Positions 37,169 to 45,390 of a stretch of DNA of 64,000 nucleotides are shown here, piece after piece. The stretch's first letter is position 1, and each line of letters starts with the position of its first letter. The notes under the pieces are model-generated. The model was given only the letters and a program-made list of their open reading frames with translations, ran no database searches and was not told where the DNA came from. A program made the position numbers and the translations under genes. Source of the stretch: Cytobacillus depressus (GTDB lineage Bacteria; Bacillota; Bacilli; Bacillales; Cytobacillaceae); contig NZ_WBOS01000009.1 in NCBI RefSeq assembly GCF_008923245.1, positions 81,547-145,546 of the forward strand. Reading direction: 5' to 3'.

Positions 37169-37858
37169 GTCAATGAGCTTGATGATATAAATAACCCGAC
37201 AGGATCGATGTTAAATAAAAATGAACTTGGGGATCTGCTGTAATAGCTGAAAAATACGATTTGCTAGTAATTGCTGATGAAATATATGCAGAGCTCGTTT
37301 ATGACGAGGAATATACGAGTCTTGCATTTATTAAAGGGATGAGGGAACGAACAATTTTGATCTCAGGCTATTCAAAAGGATTTGCAATGACAGGCTGGCG
37401 TCTTGGATTTGTGTGTGCTCCAGAGGAAATTTTACAAGCAATGTTAAAAATCCATCAATATTCTATCCTCTGTGCACCGACAATGGCACAACATGCGGCG
37501 ATAGAGGCATTGCAAAATGGACGTTCCGATGTAGAAGAAATGGTCAAAAGCTACCGACGCCGCAGAAATTATATTGTGCAGTCAGTCCTTTAATGAAATC
37601 GGCTTGACATGTCATATTCCAGGAGGGGCTTTTTACGCTTTCCCTTCCATTGAGTCAACAGGACTGAGCTCAGAGCAGTTTGCTGAAAGGCTGTTAATTG
37701 AAGAAGGTGTAGCCGTTGTACCTGGAAATGTCTTTGGTGAAAGTGGGGAAGGCCATATTCGCTGTTCTTATGCCACGTCACTCGAACAGCAGCAAGAAGC
37801 AGTGAAGCGAATAAAGCGATTCATCGAAAAATTGGACGGCGAAAAGGAAAATAGATAA
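37169..37858 (+). pseudogene. Broken class I/II aminotransferase
   Basis: The coding trace starts mid-protein at a NNPTG motif, shifts frame near 37237, continues through the PLP-lysine segment SGYSKGFAMTGWRLG to a stop at 37591, and goes on in another frame (GLTCHIPGGAFYAFPS) to 37858. The first 150-170 residues are missing. It was a PatA-like PLP aminotransferase; two frameshifts and the 5' deletion make it non-functional. Confidence 0.85.
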
Positions 37859-37953
37859 CCTTCTAAATAGTTTGATTCTTTTTGCATCAATCTATTGACG
37901 TTTTTATATGATATAATAACTGATGAGTTATATATAAAATCCGCAAATGCGGT

Positions 37954-37985
37954 AGAGGTTCTAGCTACCCTCTCAAAAAAACTAA
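37954..37985 (+). promoter_or_regulatory. PreQ1-I riboswitch aptamer
   Basis: AGAGGTTCTAGCTACCCTCT followed by A-rich CAAAAAAACTAA is the compact preQ1 class I pseudoknot: P1 is AGAGG with CCTCT, the loop holds CTAGCTAC, and the A-rich tail provides the ACTAA strand. A small hairpin (CCGC...GCGG) precedes it. It controls queCDE. Confidence 0.9.
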
Positions 37986-37987
37986 GG

Positions 37988-38022
37988 AAAACAGGTCTGC
38001 TTTCTTAGTGGAGCTGTTTTTT
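37988..38022 (+). terminator. Riboswitch-controlled terminator of queCDE
   Basis: AAAACAG pairs with CTGTTTT with an inner partial stem and a T-rich tail, immediately after the aptamer. PreQ1 binding would free this hairpin to form and stop transcription. Confidence 0.75.
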
Positions 38023-38045
38023 CTTTTTTACAAAGGAGATTTTAC

Positions 38046-38705
38046 ATGAAAAACGAAAAAGCCGTTGTTGTATTCAGCGGAGGACAGGATAGTACAACGT
38101 GTTTATTCTGGGCTTTAGAGAATTTTAAAGAAGTAATTGCAGTTACATTTGACTATAATCAAAGACATGTTTCTGAAATTGAATGTGCCAAAAACATTAC
38201 GAAGGAGCTTGGGATTAAACATCATATTTTGGATATGAGTTTATTAAATCAATTAGCTCCTAACGCACTAACAAGAGATGAGATCGAGGTTAAAGATGGG
38301 GAAAATGGAGAACTTCCATCTACCTTTGTACCAGGGAGAAACTTACTATTCATATCATTTGCCGGTGTATTAGCAAGTCAAGTGGGGGCTAAACATATCA
38401 TTACAGGCGTGAGTGAGACAGACTTTAGCGGCTATCCTGATTGTCGGGACGTCTTTATTAAATCTTTAAATGTATCATTAAACCTTTCAATGGATCAAAG
38501 CTTTGCCATTCATACTCCATTAATGTGGTTAAATAAAGCGGAAACGTGGAAGCTTGCTGATGAGCTTGGTGCGTTCGATTTTGTGCGTGAAAAAACGTTA
38601 ACATGTTATAACGGGATCATTGCTGATGGCTGTGGTGTTTGTCCTGCTTGTATCCTTAGAAAAAATGGTTTAGAAGAATATTTGCTGGAAAGAGAGGAGT
38701 TATAA
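38046..38705 (+). CDS. queC: 7-cyano-7-deazaguanine synthase
   Basis: The 219-residue enzyme has the PP-loop [13 protein letters not shown] (residues 10-22) and the zinc site with four cysteines in [19 protein letters not shown]. It converts 7-carboxy-7-deazaguanine to preQ0 with ATP and ammonia. AAAGGAG precedes the ATG. It is first in the queC-queD-queE operon behind a preQ1 riboswitch. Confidence 0.97.
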   Translation: MKNEKAVVVFSGGQDSTTCLFWALENFKEVIAVTFDYNQRHVSEIECAKNITKELGIKHHILDMSLLNQLAPNALTRDEIEVKDGENGELPSTFVPGRNLLFISFAGVLASQVGAKHIITGVSETDFSGYPDCRDVFIKSLNVSLNLSMDQSFAIHTPLMWLNKAETWKLADELGAFDFVREKTLTCYNGIIADGCGVCPACILRKNGLEEYLLEREEL

Positions 38706-38708
38706 ACT

Positions 38709-39182
38709 ATGTATGGTTTTCGCATCGTTGATAAACTCCAAAAAATTGATGTTGATATTCAAAGAGATCAATTGAAATATCATAATAAGCGTGTGCTCGT
38801 CAGTAAGGAATTTACTTTCGATTCCGCACACCATTTACATGACTATGAAGGAAAGTGCAAAAACCTTCACGGCCACACATATAAAGTGATATTCGGCATA
38901 AGCGGGTTTGTAGATCACCGCGGTTTATTAATCGATTTCGGTGATATTAAAGAAATTTGGAAAAATGATATCGAAATTTATTTAGATCATCGTTATCTGA
39001 ACGAAACACTCCCACCAATGAATACGACAGCTGAGAATATGGTTGTTTGGATTTTTGAAAAAATGCAAGAGAGTTTAACTAAATACGAGTCGGCTGGTGA
39101 TGCAAGAGTTGAATTTGTACGGCTTTATGAAACTCCTACAAGCTATGCAGAAGCGAGAAGGGAGTGGATGACCGTTGAGTAA
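38709..39182 (+). CDS. queD: 6-carboxy-5,6,7,8-tetrahydropterin synthase
   Basis: The 157-residue T-fold enzyme has its zinc histidines in DSAHHLHDYEGKCKNLHGHT and the LIDFGDIK and DHRYLNE segments. It makes carboxytetrahydropterin from dihydroneopterin triphosphate, the second step to queuosine. It begins three bases after queC. The N-terminal 30 residues before the T-fold are longer than in short QueD forms. Confidence 0.95.
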   Translation: MYGFRIVDKLQKIDVDIQRDQLKYHNKRVLVSKEFTFDSAHHLHDYEGKCKNLHGHTYKVIFGISGFVDHRGLLIDFGDIKEIWKNDIEIYLDHRYLNETLPPMNTTAENMVVWIFEKMQESLTKYESAGDARVEFVRLYETPTSYAEARREWMTVE

Positions 39183-39891
39183 AATACCAGTAATCGAAAT
39201 TTTTGGACCAACGATTCAAGGAGAAGGCATGGTCATTGGCCAAAAGACGATGTTTGTAAGAACGGCAGGCTGTGATTATTCTTGCTCATGGTGTGACTCT
39301 GCTTTTACATGGGATGGATCCGGCAAGGATTTAATCAAACAAATGGATGCAGAGGAAATTTGGGCAGAACTCAAAAGAATTGGAGGAGACCGATTTTCAT
39401 TTGTCACCATTTCTGGAGGGAACCCTGCTTTATTAAAAAATTTAAATGAATTAATTGATCTATTAAAGAAAAATTCAATAAAGATTGGGCTTGAAACTCA
39501 AGGAAGCAAATGGCAGGACTGGTTTTATGATATTGATGAATTAACGATTTCTCCAAAACCACCAAGCTCGAAAATGGTTACCAATTTTGACATGTTAGAT
39601 GAGATCATCGGTAAGCTTCCATTGAACCAAATAAGTCTAAAAGTGGTTGTCTTTAACGATGAAGATTACTTATATGCAAAGAAGGTTCACGAGCGTTATC
39701 CTAATGTTCCGTTCTTTTTACAGGTTGGCAATGATGATATTGCGACTGCTGATCAAGATACGCTTGTTAATCAATTAATAAATAAATACTCTTGGCTGAT
39801 TGATAAAGTAGTAGAAGACAGCGATCTTAATAATGTAAAAGTGCTTCCGCAGCTTCATACGTATATTTGGGGGAATAAGCGGGGAGTATAA
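39175..39891 (+). CDS. queE: 7-carboxy-7-deazaguanine synthase (radical SAM)
   Basis: The 238-residue radical SAM enzyme has the cluster motif C-x3-C-x2-C in CDYSCSWCD (near residues 33-40) and GPTIQGEGMVIGQ at the N-terminus. It contracts the pterin ring to form the 7-deazaguanine core. Start is a TTG at 39175 that overlaps the end of queD; GGGAG lies ten bases upstream. queF is not in this window. Confidence 0.95.
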   Translation: MSKIPVIEIFGPTIQGEGMVIGQKTMFVRTAGCDYSCSWCDSAFTWDGSGKDLIKQMDAEEIWAELKRIGGDRFSFVTISGGNPALLKNLNELIDLLKKNSIKIGLETQGSKWQDWFYDIDELTISPKPPSSKMVTNFDMLDEIIGKLPLNQISLKVVVFNDEDYLYAKKVHERYPNVPFFLQVGNDDIATADQDTLVNQLINKYSWLIDKVVEDSDLNNVKVLPQLHTYIWGNKRGV

Positions 39892-39917
39892 ATGGGCTTT
39901 TTTGGAAGCTAAAAACC

Positions 39918-39950
39918 AATTGCCAATAAAAATATTATGTAAACTAAATT
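39918..39950. repeat. 33-bp dispersed repeat, copy 1
   Basis: This stretch begins AATTGCCAATAAA and ends AACTAAATT. It matches 42946-42978 at 29 of 33 positions. Both copies precede a GGAGCC-type sequence about 0-45 bases on. Nature unknown. Confidence 0.5.
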
Positions 39951-39980
39951 AGGCTCCTATCTGGCAAGGAGCCTTTATTA
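39951..39980 (+). terminator. Terminator of queCDE
   Basis: AGGCTCCT pairs with AGGAGCCT across eight bases and is followed by TTATT. Confidence 0.8.
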
Positions 39981-40032
39981 ATCCATGTTATTAATGATTG
40001 TGAAAAAACTTTCCCCTCAAGGAGGACTTAGA

Positions 40033-40929
40033 TTGAATAAAAACGGAATAATTTCATTAGGGGAGGTCATTGTTGACATGATTTCCAAAGATAAAACGAA
40101 TAAGAATTTTCAGCCATTCCTTGGTGGGGCAACAGTTAATTTGGCTGTTGGCGTGAAAAGATTAGGAGTGAACTCCTTTTATTTATGCAAATTAGGTACG
40201 GATGAAACAAGTGAATTTGTTAAGGAGTCATTTAATAATGAGGAGGTTTGTCTCGATTATTGTACGCATTCTTCCGCCAAGAAAAATTGTAAAGTGTATG
40301 TACATCAAGATCAAAACGGTGAAAGAGTGTTTCATTCATACATAAATCCGACTCCTAACGAATGGCTGACAGAAAATGAATTAGCAAAAGAGCTGTTTGA
40401 TAAGGGGAAAATATTTTATTTTGGGTCAGGGACACTTTTTCATGAAACAAGCCTGAAAACCACAGAGAAAGCACTTGATTATGCGAATGAAACAAATATA
40501 TTTGTCGCATTTGATGTAAACATTCGCCTAAAACGATGGGAAAGTGAAGAACAATGCAAAAAAACAATTACCTCATTTCTGAACCGAGCTGATTTAGTTA
40601 AGATGGCTGAAGAAGAATTGCTATTTTTGACTGAATCGAAAGAAATAAATGAAGCGATTGAAAAGATTAGCAAGTATAACATTCCTTATCTTATAATTAC
40701 AAAAGGATCAGCTGGGGCATGTGTTTATTATGATGGAAAAGCGCTCTGTGTGCCTGGGGTGGAGGTAAAAGCAATTGATACAACTGGAGCGGGAGATGCT
40801 TTCCTTGCTGCATTATTATATTGCTACCATGAAAAGGGAAGACCAAACACAAGTGCACAAATGGAAGAATTTCTTCATTTTGCAAATCAGGCTGGAGCAA
40901 ATGCGACCACAAGAGTCGGCGCTTTATAG
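40033..40929 (+). CDS. PfkB-family carbohydrate kinase (fructokinase-like)
   Basis: The 298-residue ribokinase-fold enzyme has the N-terminal ISLGEVIVDMIS, the substrate-binding GGATVNLAVGVKRLG, and the C-terminal PfkB signature DTTGAGDAFLAALL with catalytic Asp near residue 250. It phosphorylates a sugar or nucleoside; fructose is the most likely by resemblance. Start is the TTG at 40033 with AAGGAGG nine bases upstream. It is not linked to a sugar transporter here. Confidence 0.85.
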   Translation: MNKNGIISLGEVIVDMISKDKTNKNFQPFLGGATVNLAVGVKRLGVNSFYLCKLGTDETSEFVKESFNNEEVCLDYCTHSSAKKNCKVYVHQDQNGERVFHSYINPTPNEWLTENELAKELFDKGKIFYFGSGTLFHETSLKTTEKALDYANETNIFVAFDVNIRLKRWESEEQCKKTITSFLNRADLVKMAEEELLFLTESKEINEAIEKISKYNIPYLIITKGSAGACVYYDGKALCVPGVEVKAIDTTGAGDAFLAALLYCYHEKGRPNTSAQMEEFLHFANQAGANATTRVGAL

Positions 40930-41081
40930 GAGCTTTTTATAGTTTATAGATAAGGCTATGATAATTTTCATGTTTTAGTAAACCCTATTAAAAACGAATA
41001 TTGTCATTGGAGTATTCTTAAGAATAGATTTAATTATTTGACTATTTCGTTTATAATGATTTTACTAAGGGGGGAAAAGAC

Positions 41082-41231
41082 ATGGAACAAAAGCCTTATC
41101 ATTATGATGGAAGTATTCAGATTAGCTATGATACAAATGATGAAACGCAAATGAATATCCCATTTGAAATAACTGATGAAATGAGAAAAAATATTGGTGG
41201 CAATCCGTTTTCAATGATTGAAAATGAATAA
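41082..41231 (+). CDS. Small acidic protein, 49 residues
   Basis: A short gene (start MEQKPYHYDGSIQISYDTND, ending GGNPFSMIENE) has AAGGGGGG eight bases before its ATG and its own terminator. It is acidic and lacks membrane segments. No family recognised; the strong translation signal argues that it is real. Confidence 0.65.
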   Translation: MEQKPYHYDGSIQISYDTNDETQMNIPFEITDEMRKNIGGNPFSMIENE

Positions 41232-41244
41232 ATAAGTAATCAAC

Positions 41245-41276
41245 AAGGACCGAACAAAAAAATCGGTCTTTTTTGT
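41245..41276 (+). terminator. Terminator of the 49-residue protein gene
   Basis: GACCGA pairs with TCGGTC, with the loop rich in A, followed by TTTTTTG. Confidence 0.75.
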
Positions 41277-41337
41277 TTTTAAAAGAATTTAATTAAAAAG
41301 CATAATTATTGACGTCTTAATCAAATTCGTATAACAT

Positions 41338-41370
41338 TACCTTGAATTGAAAATAGTTTAATTCAAGGTA
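41338..41370. promoter_or_regulatory. Perfect 11-bp inverted repeat upstream of the azoreductase
   Basis: TACCTTGAATT and AATTCAAGGTA flank 11 bases. TTGACG and TATAAC lie just upstream with about 15 bases between them, so the repeat sits at the transcription start and is a likely repressor site. It does not match the MhqR box seen at the dioxygenase. Confidence 0.5.
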
Positions 41371-41440
41371 TTGAAGAATAATATTTTATTTTTTACACAA
41401 TACTAAAACATCTCCTAATCAAGAAAGGTTGAAGACAAAC

Positions 41441-42076
41441 ATGGCAAAAGTATTGTACATCACAGCACATCCAAATGACGATACACAGTCTTACAGTATG
41501 GCAGTTGGAAAGGCATTTATTGACACATATAAAGAAGTAAATCCGAATGATGAAATCGTTCATCTTGATCTCTATAAGGAAAATATTCCTCACATAGATG
41601 TTGATGTTTTTAGCGGATGGGGGAAACTTCAATCAGGTAAAGGCTTTGAAGAGCTTTCAGCCGAGGAGAAAGCAAAAGTAGGACGTTTATCAGAGTTGAG
41701 CGAGCAGTTCATCGGCGCAGATAAATACGTTTTCGTGACGCCTTTATGGAACTTCTCATTCCCTCCAGTTATGAAAGCCTATCTTGACTCTGTTGCTGTA
41801 GCTGGAAAAACCTTTAAATATACTGAGAAAGGCCCGGTTGGCTTATTGACTGATAAAAAAGCTTTACACATTCAAGCTCGTGGCGGCATTTACTCAGAAG
41901 GTCCTGCTGCTGAAATGGAAATGGGTCATCGCTACCTTACAGTTTTAATGAGCTTTTTCGGCGTTCCTTCTTTTGATGGTCTATTTGTTGAAGGACATAA
42001 CGCAATGCCTGATAAAGCAGCAGAAATTAAAGAAAATGCCATTGCACGTGCGAAGGACATGGCACATACATTTTAA
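41441..42076 (+). CDS. azoR: FMN-dependent NADH:azo/quinone oxidoreductase
   Basis: The 211-residue flavodoxin-fold enzyme matches AzoR/Acp[21 protein letters not shown] for FMN phosphate binding, [20 protein letters not shown] around residue 100, and [22 protein letters not shown]. It reduces quinones and azo compounds by two electrons, protecting against electrophile stress. Start is the ATG at 41441 with GAAAGG upstream. An inverted repeat at the promoter suggests a dedicated repressor. Confidence 0.93.
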   Translation: MAKVLYITAHPNDDTQSYSMAVGKAFIDTYKEVNPNDEIVHLDLYKENIPHIDVDVFSGWGKLQSGKGFEELSAEEKAKVGRLSELSEQFIGADKYVFVTPLWNFSFPPVMKAYLDSVAVAGKTFKYTEKGPVGLLTDKKALHIQARGGIYSEGPAAEMEMGHRYLTVLMSFFGVPSFDGLFVEGHNAMPDKAAEIKENAIARAKDMAHTF

Positions 42077-42125
42077 TTATTTCAGAATATCATTCATAGC
42101 TGAAAAAGTTATTTGTGCTGAATTA

Positions 42126-42157
42126 ACGCCTAGAATACATTCTAGGCGTTTTTTTTT
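42126..42157 (+). terminator. Terminator of azoR
   Basis: ACGCCTAGAA pairs with TTCTAGGCGT across four bases, followed by eight T. Confidence 0.92.
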
Positions 42158-42296
42158 AAGCAAAAAGTCATCGTTTGGATAGACGTAAAAGATAATAGTG
42201 GTTTATGGAAGTTATCTATATTAAACTGTCTATTGTATATTGCTGCTTGCAATAGGATGTGGCAGTAAATTTTTTTACACTTAGAAAGGAGATATA

Positions 42297-42806
42297 ATGA
42301 AATTACGAATAGCTTTGCTGTCTCTTGCAGCAGTGCTTATACTAGCTGCCTGTGGACAAAAGGGTTTGAAAGAATCAATCACATTAGTAAATCAGGATAA
42401 CGAAAAAGTAACGTTTCCGTCAGAAAAGCCTGTACTATTCTTTTTTATTACTGGCTACACCTGAGGACTCTGTCAGCAGCAACTAGTTGAGTTGCATAAT
42501 AATCTAACTATGTTAGATGAATTTGATATGGATATGTATATTATTAGCCATGATACACCGGAACAGCAGAAGGAACTATACAGCCAACTAAAGGATTACT
42601 TTGGTACAAGCTTACCCTTTATTTCTGATCCGGATATGAAATTGATTGAACAGTTTGGAATGAAGAATGGCGATGTCGCTTATCGCGGCTTCGGAATTAT
42701 GGATCAAAATGGGGAAATAATATTCAAAAAAGTAAATGATCACTGGGGAGAGCAGATAGATCATACTGTTCAGGATATTGAAAAGGAATATAAAAAAATA
42801 AAATAG
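42297..42806 (+). CDS. Thioredoxin-like (AhpC/TSA-type) lipoprotein with in-frame UGA: candidate selenoprotein or nonsense allele
   Basis: The frame from ATG 42297 (AGAAAGGAG seven bases upstream) to TAA 42806 is open over 169 residues except for one TGA at codon 56 (42462-42464). The N-terminus is a lipoprotein signal (LSLAAVLILAAC). After it come FFFITGYT, then UGA, then GLCQQQLVELH, and a thioredoxin-fold body (FDMDMYIISHDTPEQ, FISDPDMKLIEQFGM, IMDQNGEIIF). The UGA stands exactly where the first Cys of a CxxC redox motif is expected, giving U-G-L-C. It could encode selenocysteine, or be a Cys-to-stop mutation (TGT or TGC to TGA) or a sequencing error. If read through, this would be an extracytoplasmic disulfide or peroxide reductase. 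Confidence 0.6.
42479..42495 (+). promoter_or_regulatory. Stem-loop downstream of the UGA, at bacterial SECIS distance
   Basis: GCAACT (42479-42484) pairs with AGTTGC (42490-42495), with loop AGTTG. The loop begins 20 bases after the UGA, with a G as its second base. Published bacterial SECIS models ask for an apical loop roughly 16-37 bases downstream with an early G. The stem is short, and six-base stems arise by chance. Confidence 0.35.
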
Positions 42807-42821
42807 TTCCCATAAAGAATA

Positions 42822-42862
42822 AAGCCGGCTCCTGAATAACCAATGTTGGAGGCCGGTTTTTG
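42822..42862 (+). terminator. Terminator of the redoxin lipoprotein gene
   Basis: A GC-rich stem (GCCGGCTCC with GGAGGCCGGT, one bulge) is followed by TTTTTG, 15 bases past the stop codon. Confidence 0.85.
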
Positions 42863-42935
42863 TGTCCTATAAACACCTTTTAAAGGACATGAAATGGGTA
42901 TTTTCTAGCTTTCGTGTCCTATAAACCCATTTTTC
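42861..42935. repeat. TGTCCTATAAAC repeat pair with interlocking complements
   Basis: GTGTCCTATAAAC occurs at 42862 and 42914. Between them stand AGGACA (42884) and AAATGGGT (42892); their complements TGTCCT and ACCCATTT follow in the same order, so the two stems would cross as in a pseudoknot. No gene overlaps. Function unknown. Confidence 0.45.
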
Positions 42936-42945
42936 GTCAAACGTT

Positions 42946-42978
42946 AGTTGTCAATAAATATATTATGTTAACTAAATT
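42946..42978. repeat. 33-bp dispersed repeat, copy 2
   Basis: Second copy of the sequence at 39918-39950 (29 of 33 identical), starting AGTTGTCAATAAA. The remainder of the 42.81-43.16 kb gap shows no gene. Confidence 0.5.
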
Positions 42979-43161
42979 GTATTCATGATCTATTTTTGAA
43001 ATCTTCCTCGCAGGGAGCCACTATTGTTCTAACAGACTACAACAGAGCATTCTAACTAAAGGCAGTAAATATAAAGTTTCTGAAAAATTTATCTTTTATA
43101 GATTTATATTCAGTAGTATGATAGTTGTATTATTTTAACATTTCAATTGGAGGGTGATTTT

Positions 43162-44418
43162 TTGCATTATGGATGGATCGTCGTAGGGCTGACCTTTTTC
43201 ACCATACTAATTGCTGCTGGTATCCGCTCGATCACAGGCGTACTAATCATACCTCTTGAGCAGGAGTTTGAGTGGAGCCGATCAGCGATTTCCTTTGCAT
43301 TTGCGATTAATTTAACGATTTATGGGTTCTCTGGTCCTTTTATTGCGGCTGGACTGGAGAGAATCGGGATTCGCAAAACGATGGTATATTCAATGATCTT
43401 GCTGGTGATCGGGATGATTGCGAGCTTGTTTATGACTCATATTTGGCATTTAAATCTCATATGGGGAATTATGATCGGAGTGGCAAGTGGGGTTTTTCTA
43501 ACCGTCTTATCTGCAACTGTAGCCAATAATTGGTTTGAAAAACGCAAAGGAATTGTTGTCGGGATACTGATGGCAGCTACCGCAGCAGGGCAAATGATTT
43601 TTCTTCCGTTACTTTCCAATTTAACGGAGGCATTCTCATGGAGGACAGGGATTTATGTATTTATTGTTCTCGGTATTTTAATGATCCCGATTATTGCTAT
43701 CTGGATGAGAGATAAACCAGCCGAGAGGGGACTGCTTCCTTATGGGGCAGCAGCAAGTCAAGCTTCTCCTATAATTGCGAACAAAAAGAATCCTATAAAA
43801 GAAGCATTCGAAGTATTGTGGATTGGTGTTCGCACTGTTCCTTTTTGGTTATTGTCCATCAGCTTTTTTATTTGCGGACTATCTACTGCCGGTCTAATCG
43901 GAACTCATTTTATTGCAGCATGTGGCTTATACGGTATTTCAGAAGTATACGCAGCCGGCTTGTTTGCATTTATGGGTGTATTTAATATTATTGGAACGAT
44001 GATTGCCGGATGGCTGTCTGATAGATTTGACAATCGCTGGCTGTTATTCTGGTTTTATAGCCTTCGAGGATTATCATTAATCATCCTTCCATTTGCCCTT
44101 GATTTGCGCTCCTATCCGATGCTTGTGGCATTTTCAGTATTTTACGGCTTAGATTGGATTGCAACCGTTCCCCCAACGATACGATTAGCGTCCGAATATT
44201 TTGGTAAGGAGCGCGGAGCTATCATCTATGGCTGGGTTTTTGCTGCTCACCAAGTAGGATCGGGTGTTGCTGCGTTTTTAGGAGGCTACTTCTATGAAGT
44301 CTTCAATGGTTATTCAATTACCTTTATTTCGGCAGGGGCACTTTGTATTGTTGCAACGTTTTTTGTATTGAAATTTAAGAAGAAGCAGGTTGTGATTGAG
44401 AATGGAATAGGGATATAG
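43162..44418 (+). CDS. Major facilitator superfamily transporter
   Basis: The 418-residue protein has 12 predicted membrane helices in two halves of six, separated by a hydrophilic loop near 195-215. It resembles the oxalate/formate and monocarboxylate branch of MFS (start HYGWIVVGLTFFTILIAAGI; NWFEKRKGIVVGILMA). I choose the TTG at 43162, because GGAGGG lies nine bases before it; the TTG at 43147 would overlap that site. Substrate unknown. Confidence 0.85.
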   Translation: MHYGWIVVGLTFFTILIAAGIRSITGVLIIPLEQEFEWSRSAISFAFAINLTIYGFSGPFIAAGLERIGIRKTMVYSMILLVIGMIASLFMTHIWHLNLIWGIMIGVASGVFLTVLSATVANNWFEKRKGIVVGILMAATAAGQMIFLPLLSNLTEAFSWRTGIYVFIVLGILMIPIIAIWMRDKPAERGLLPYGAAASQASPIIANKKNPIKEAFEVLWIGVRTVPFWLLSISFFICGLSTAGLIGTHFIAACGLYGISEVYAAGLFAFMGVFNIIGTMIAGWLSDRFDNRWLLFWFYSLRGLSLIILPFALDLRSYPMLVAFSVFYGLDWIATVPPTIRLASEYFGKERGAIIYGWVFAAHQVGSGVAAFLGGYFYEVFNGYSITFISAGALCIVATFFVLKFKKKQVVIENGIGI

Positions 44419-44478
44419 TATAAAACCAAAGTGTGGTGCGTTAGTTGTATAAAAATGATTGGTTTTCATGCTTACCAA

Positions 44479-44533
44479 AATAGCGTAAAATACCCCCAAC
44501 TAGAAAAGTAGAAGGGGGTATTTTTACGCTATT
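44479..44533. terminator. Bidirectional terminator between MFS and AlaX genes
   Basis: A 19-bp stem (AATAGCGTAAAATACCCCC and its complement) with A and T runs on each arm. It extends into the last codons of the convergent alanyl-editing gene. Confidence 0.9.
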
Positions 44534-45239
44534 CTGCCCTTAATTCTAACCTTGTAATTCCCTTACCTTTATTTTTCGTTTTCTCTAATATGATTTGACC
44601 GATTTCTTTTGTTTCATTTACATGAGTTCCTCCGCATGCTTGCTCATCAATTTCACCTATCTTTACCAAACGAATTTCCCTCACTGTTTCAGGAATTAAA
44701 TTAACGATTGTTTTAATAGAACCAGAGATTGATTCTGCTTCGTCTCTCGAAACGATTCGGGTTGAAACAGGGTGATTAGAAACAATTTCGCTGTTTGCTT
44801 CATTAATCATTTGATTGATTTCCTCAATCCCTAGATTAGTAATTTCCGTTAAGTCAATGCGAGCTTTATTCTGATAAATTTGGTTTCCAGTACAAAGGGA
44901 GCCAAAATGTTTGTAAAAAACAGCTCCTAAAACATGAAGCATGGAATGATGTCGCATTAATCCCATTCGCCGTTGCCAATCAATTTCTGCCGTAACAGGA
45001 CCAACGAGTAAATTTTCGGGAATATCAACATAATGAACGATCGTTCCATGTTCTTTTTTCACTTTATGAACTTCGAATGTTTTGTCGCCTTGCTGCAACC
45101 AGCCTGTATCATGCTCCTGTCCACCGCCGCCGGGATAAAAAACACTTTGGTCCAGTATGACTTTCTCCCCATCAATACTAATGATTGTAGCTTCACATTG
45201 GGTTTTAAAGCTATCTTCTAAATATAATTCTATCGTCAC
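44529..45239 (-). CDS. Alanyl-tRNA editing protein, AlaX type
   Basis: The protein is about 236 residues and matches the stand-alone editing domain of alanyl-tRNA synthetase. The zinc ligands are visible in RHHSMLHVLG (HxxxH) and ACGGTHV (CxxxH), with the N-terminal FYPGGGGQEHDTG glycine loop. It removes serine or glycine wrongly attached to tRNA-Ala. A GAGGAG site is at the fifth codon of the longest frame, so I prefer the GTG at 45239 to the ATG at 45266. Confidence 0.9.
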   Translation of the reverse strand: MTIELYLEDSFKTQCEATIISIDGEKVILDQSVFYPGGGGQEHDTGWLQQGDKTFEVHKVKKEHGTIVHYVDIPENLLVGPVTAEIDWQRRMGLMRHHSMLHVLGAVFYKHFGSLCTGNQIYQNKARIDLTEITNLGIEEINQMINEANSEIVSNHPVSTRIVSRDEAESISGSIKTIVNLIPETVREIRLVKIGEIDEQACGGTHVNETKEIGQIILEKTKNKGKGITRLELRAE

Positions 45240-45332
45240 CCCTATGATCACTCCTCTAAAATACATTGTATTTTTTTATTATAACTAACGCGGGAATAAA
45301 GTACAAAAAATTTTAAATATTACAAAATATTG

Positions 45333-45360
45333 TTGAAAAGTCCGAAAATTATGACATAAT
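45333..45360 (+). promoter_or_regulatory. Promoter of the Rid/AbgT catabolic run
   Basis: TTGAAA (45333-45338) and CATAAT (45355-45360) are 16 bases apart; the ribosome binding site AAAGGAGG follows. Confidence 0.5.
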
Positions 45361-45390
45361 AGAAAGTAATTTCATTAAAGGAGGTATAAC

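Noticed and set aside
41338..41370. MhqR operator at azoR
   Set aside because: The inverted repeat lacks the TATCTCGA/TCGAGATA arms; only the dioxygenase site fits.
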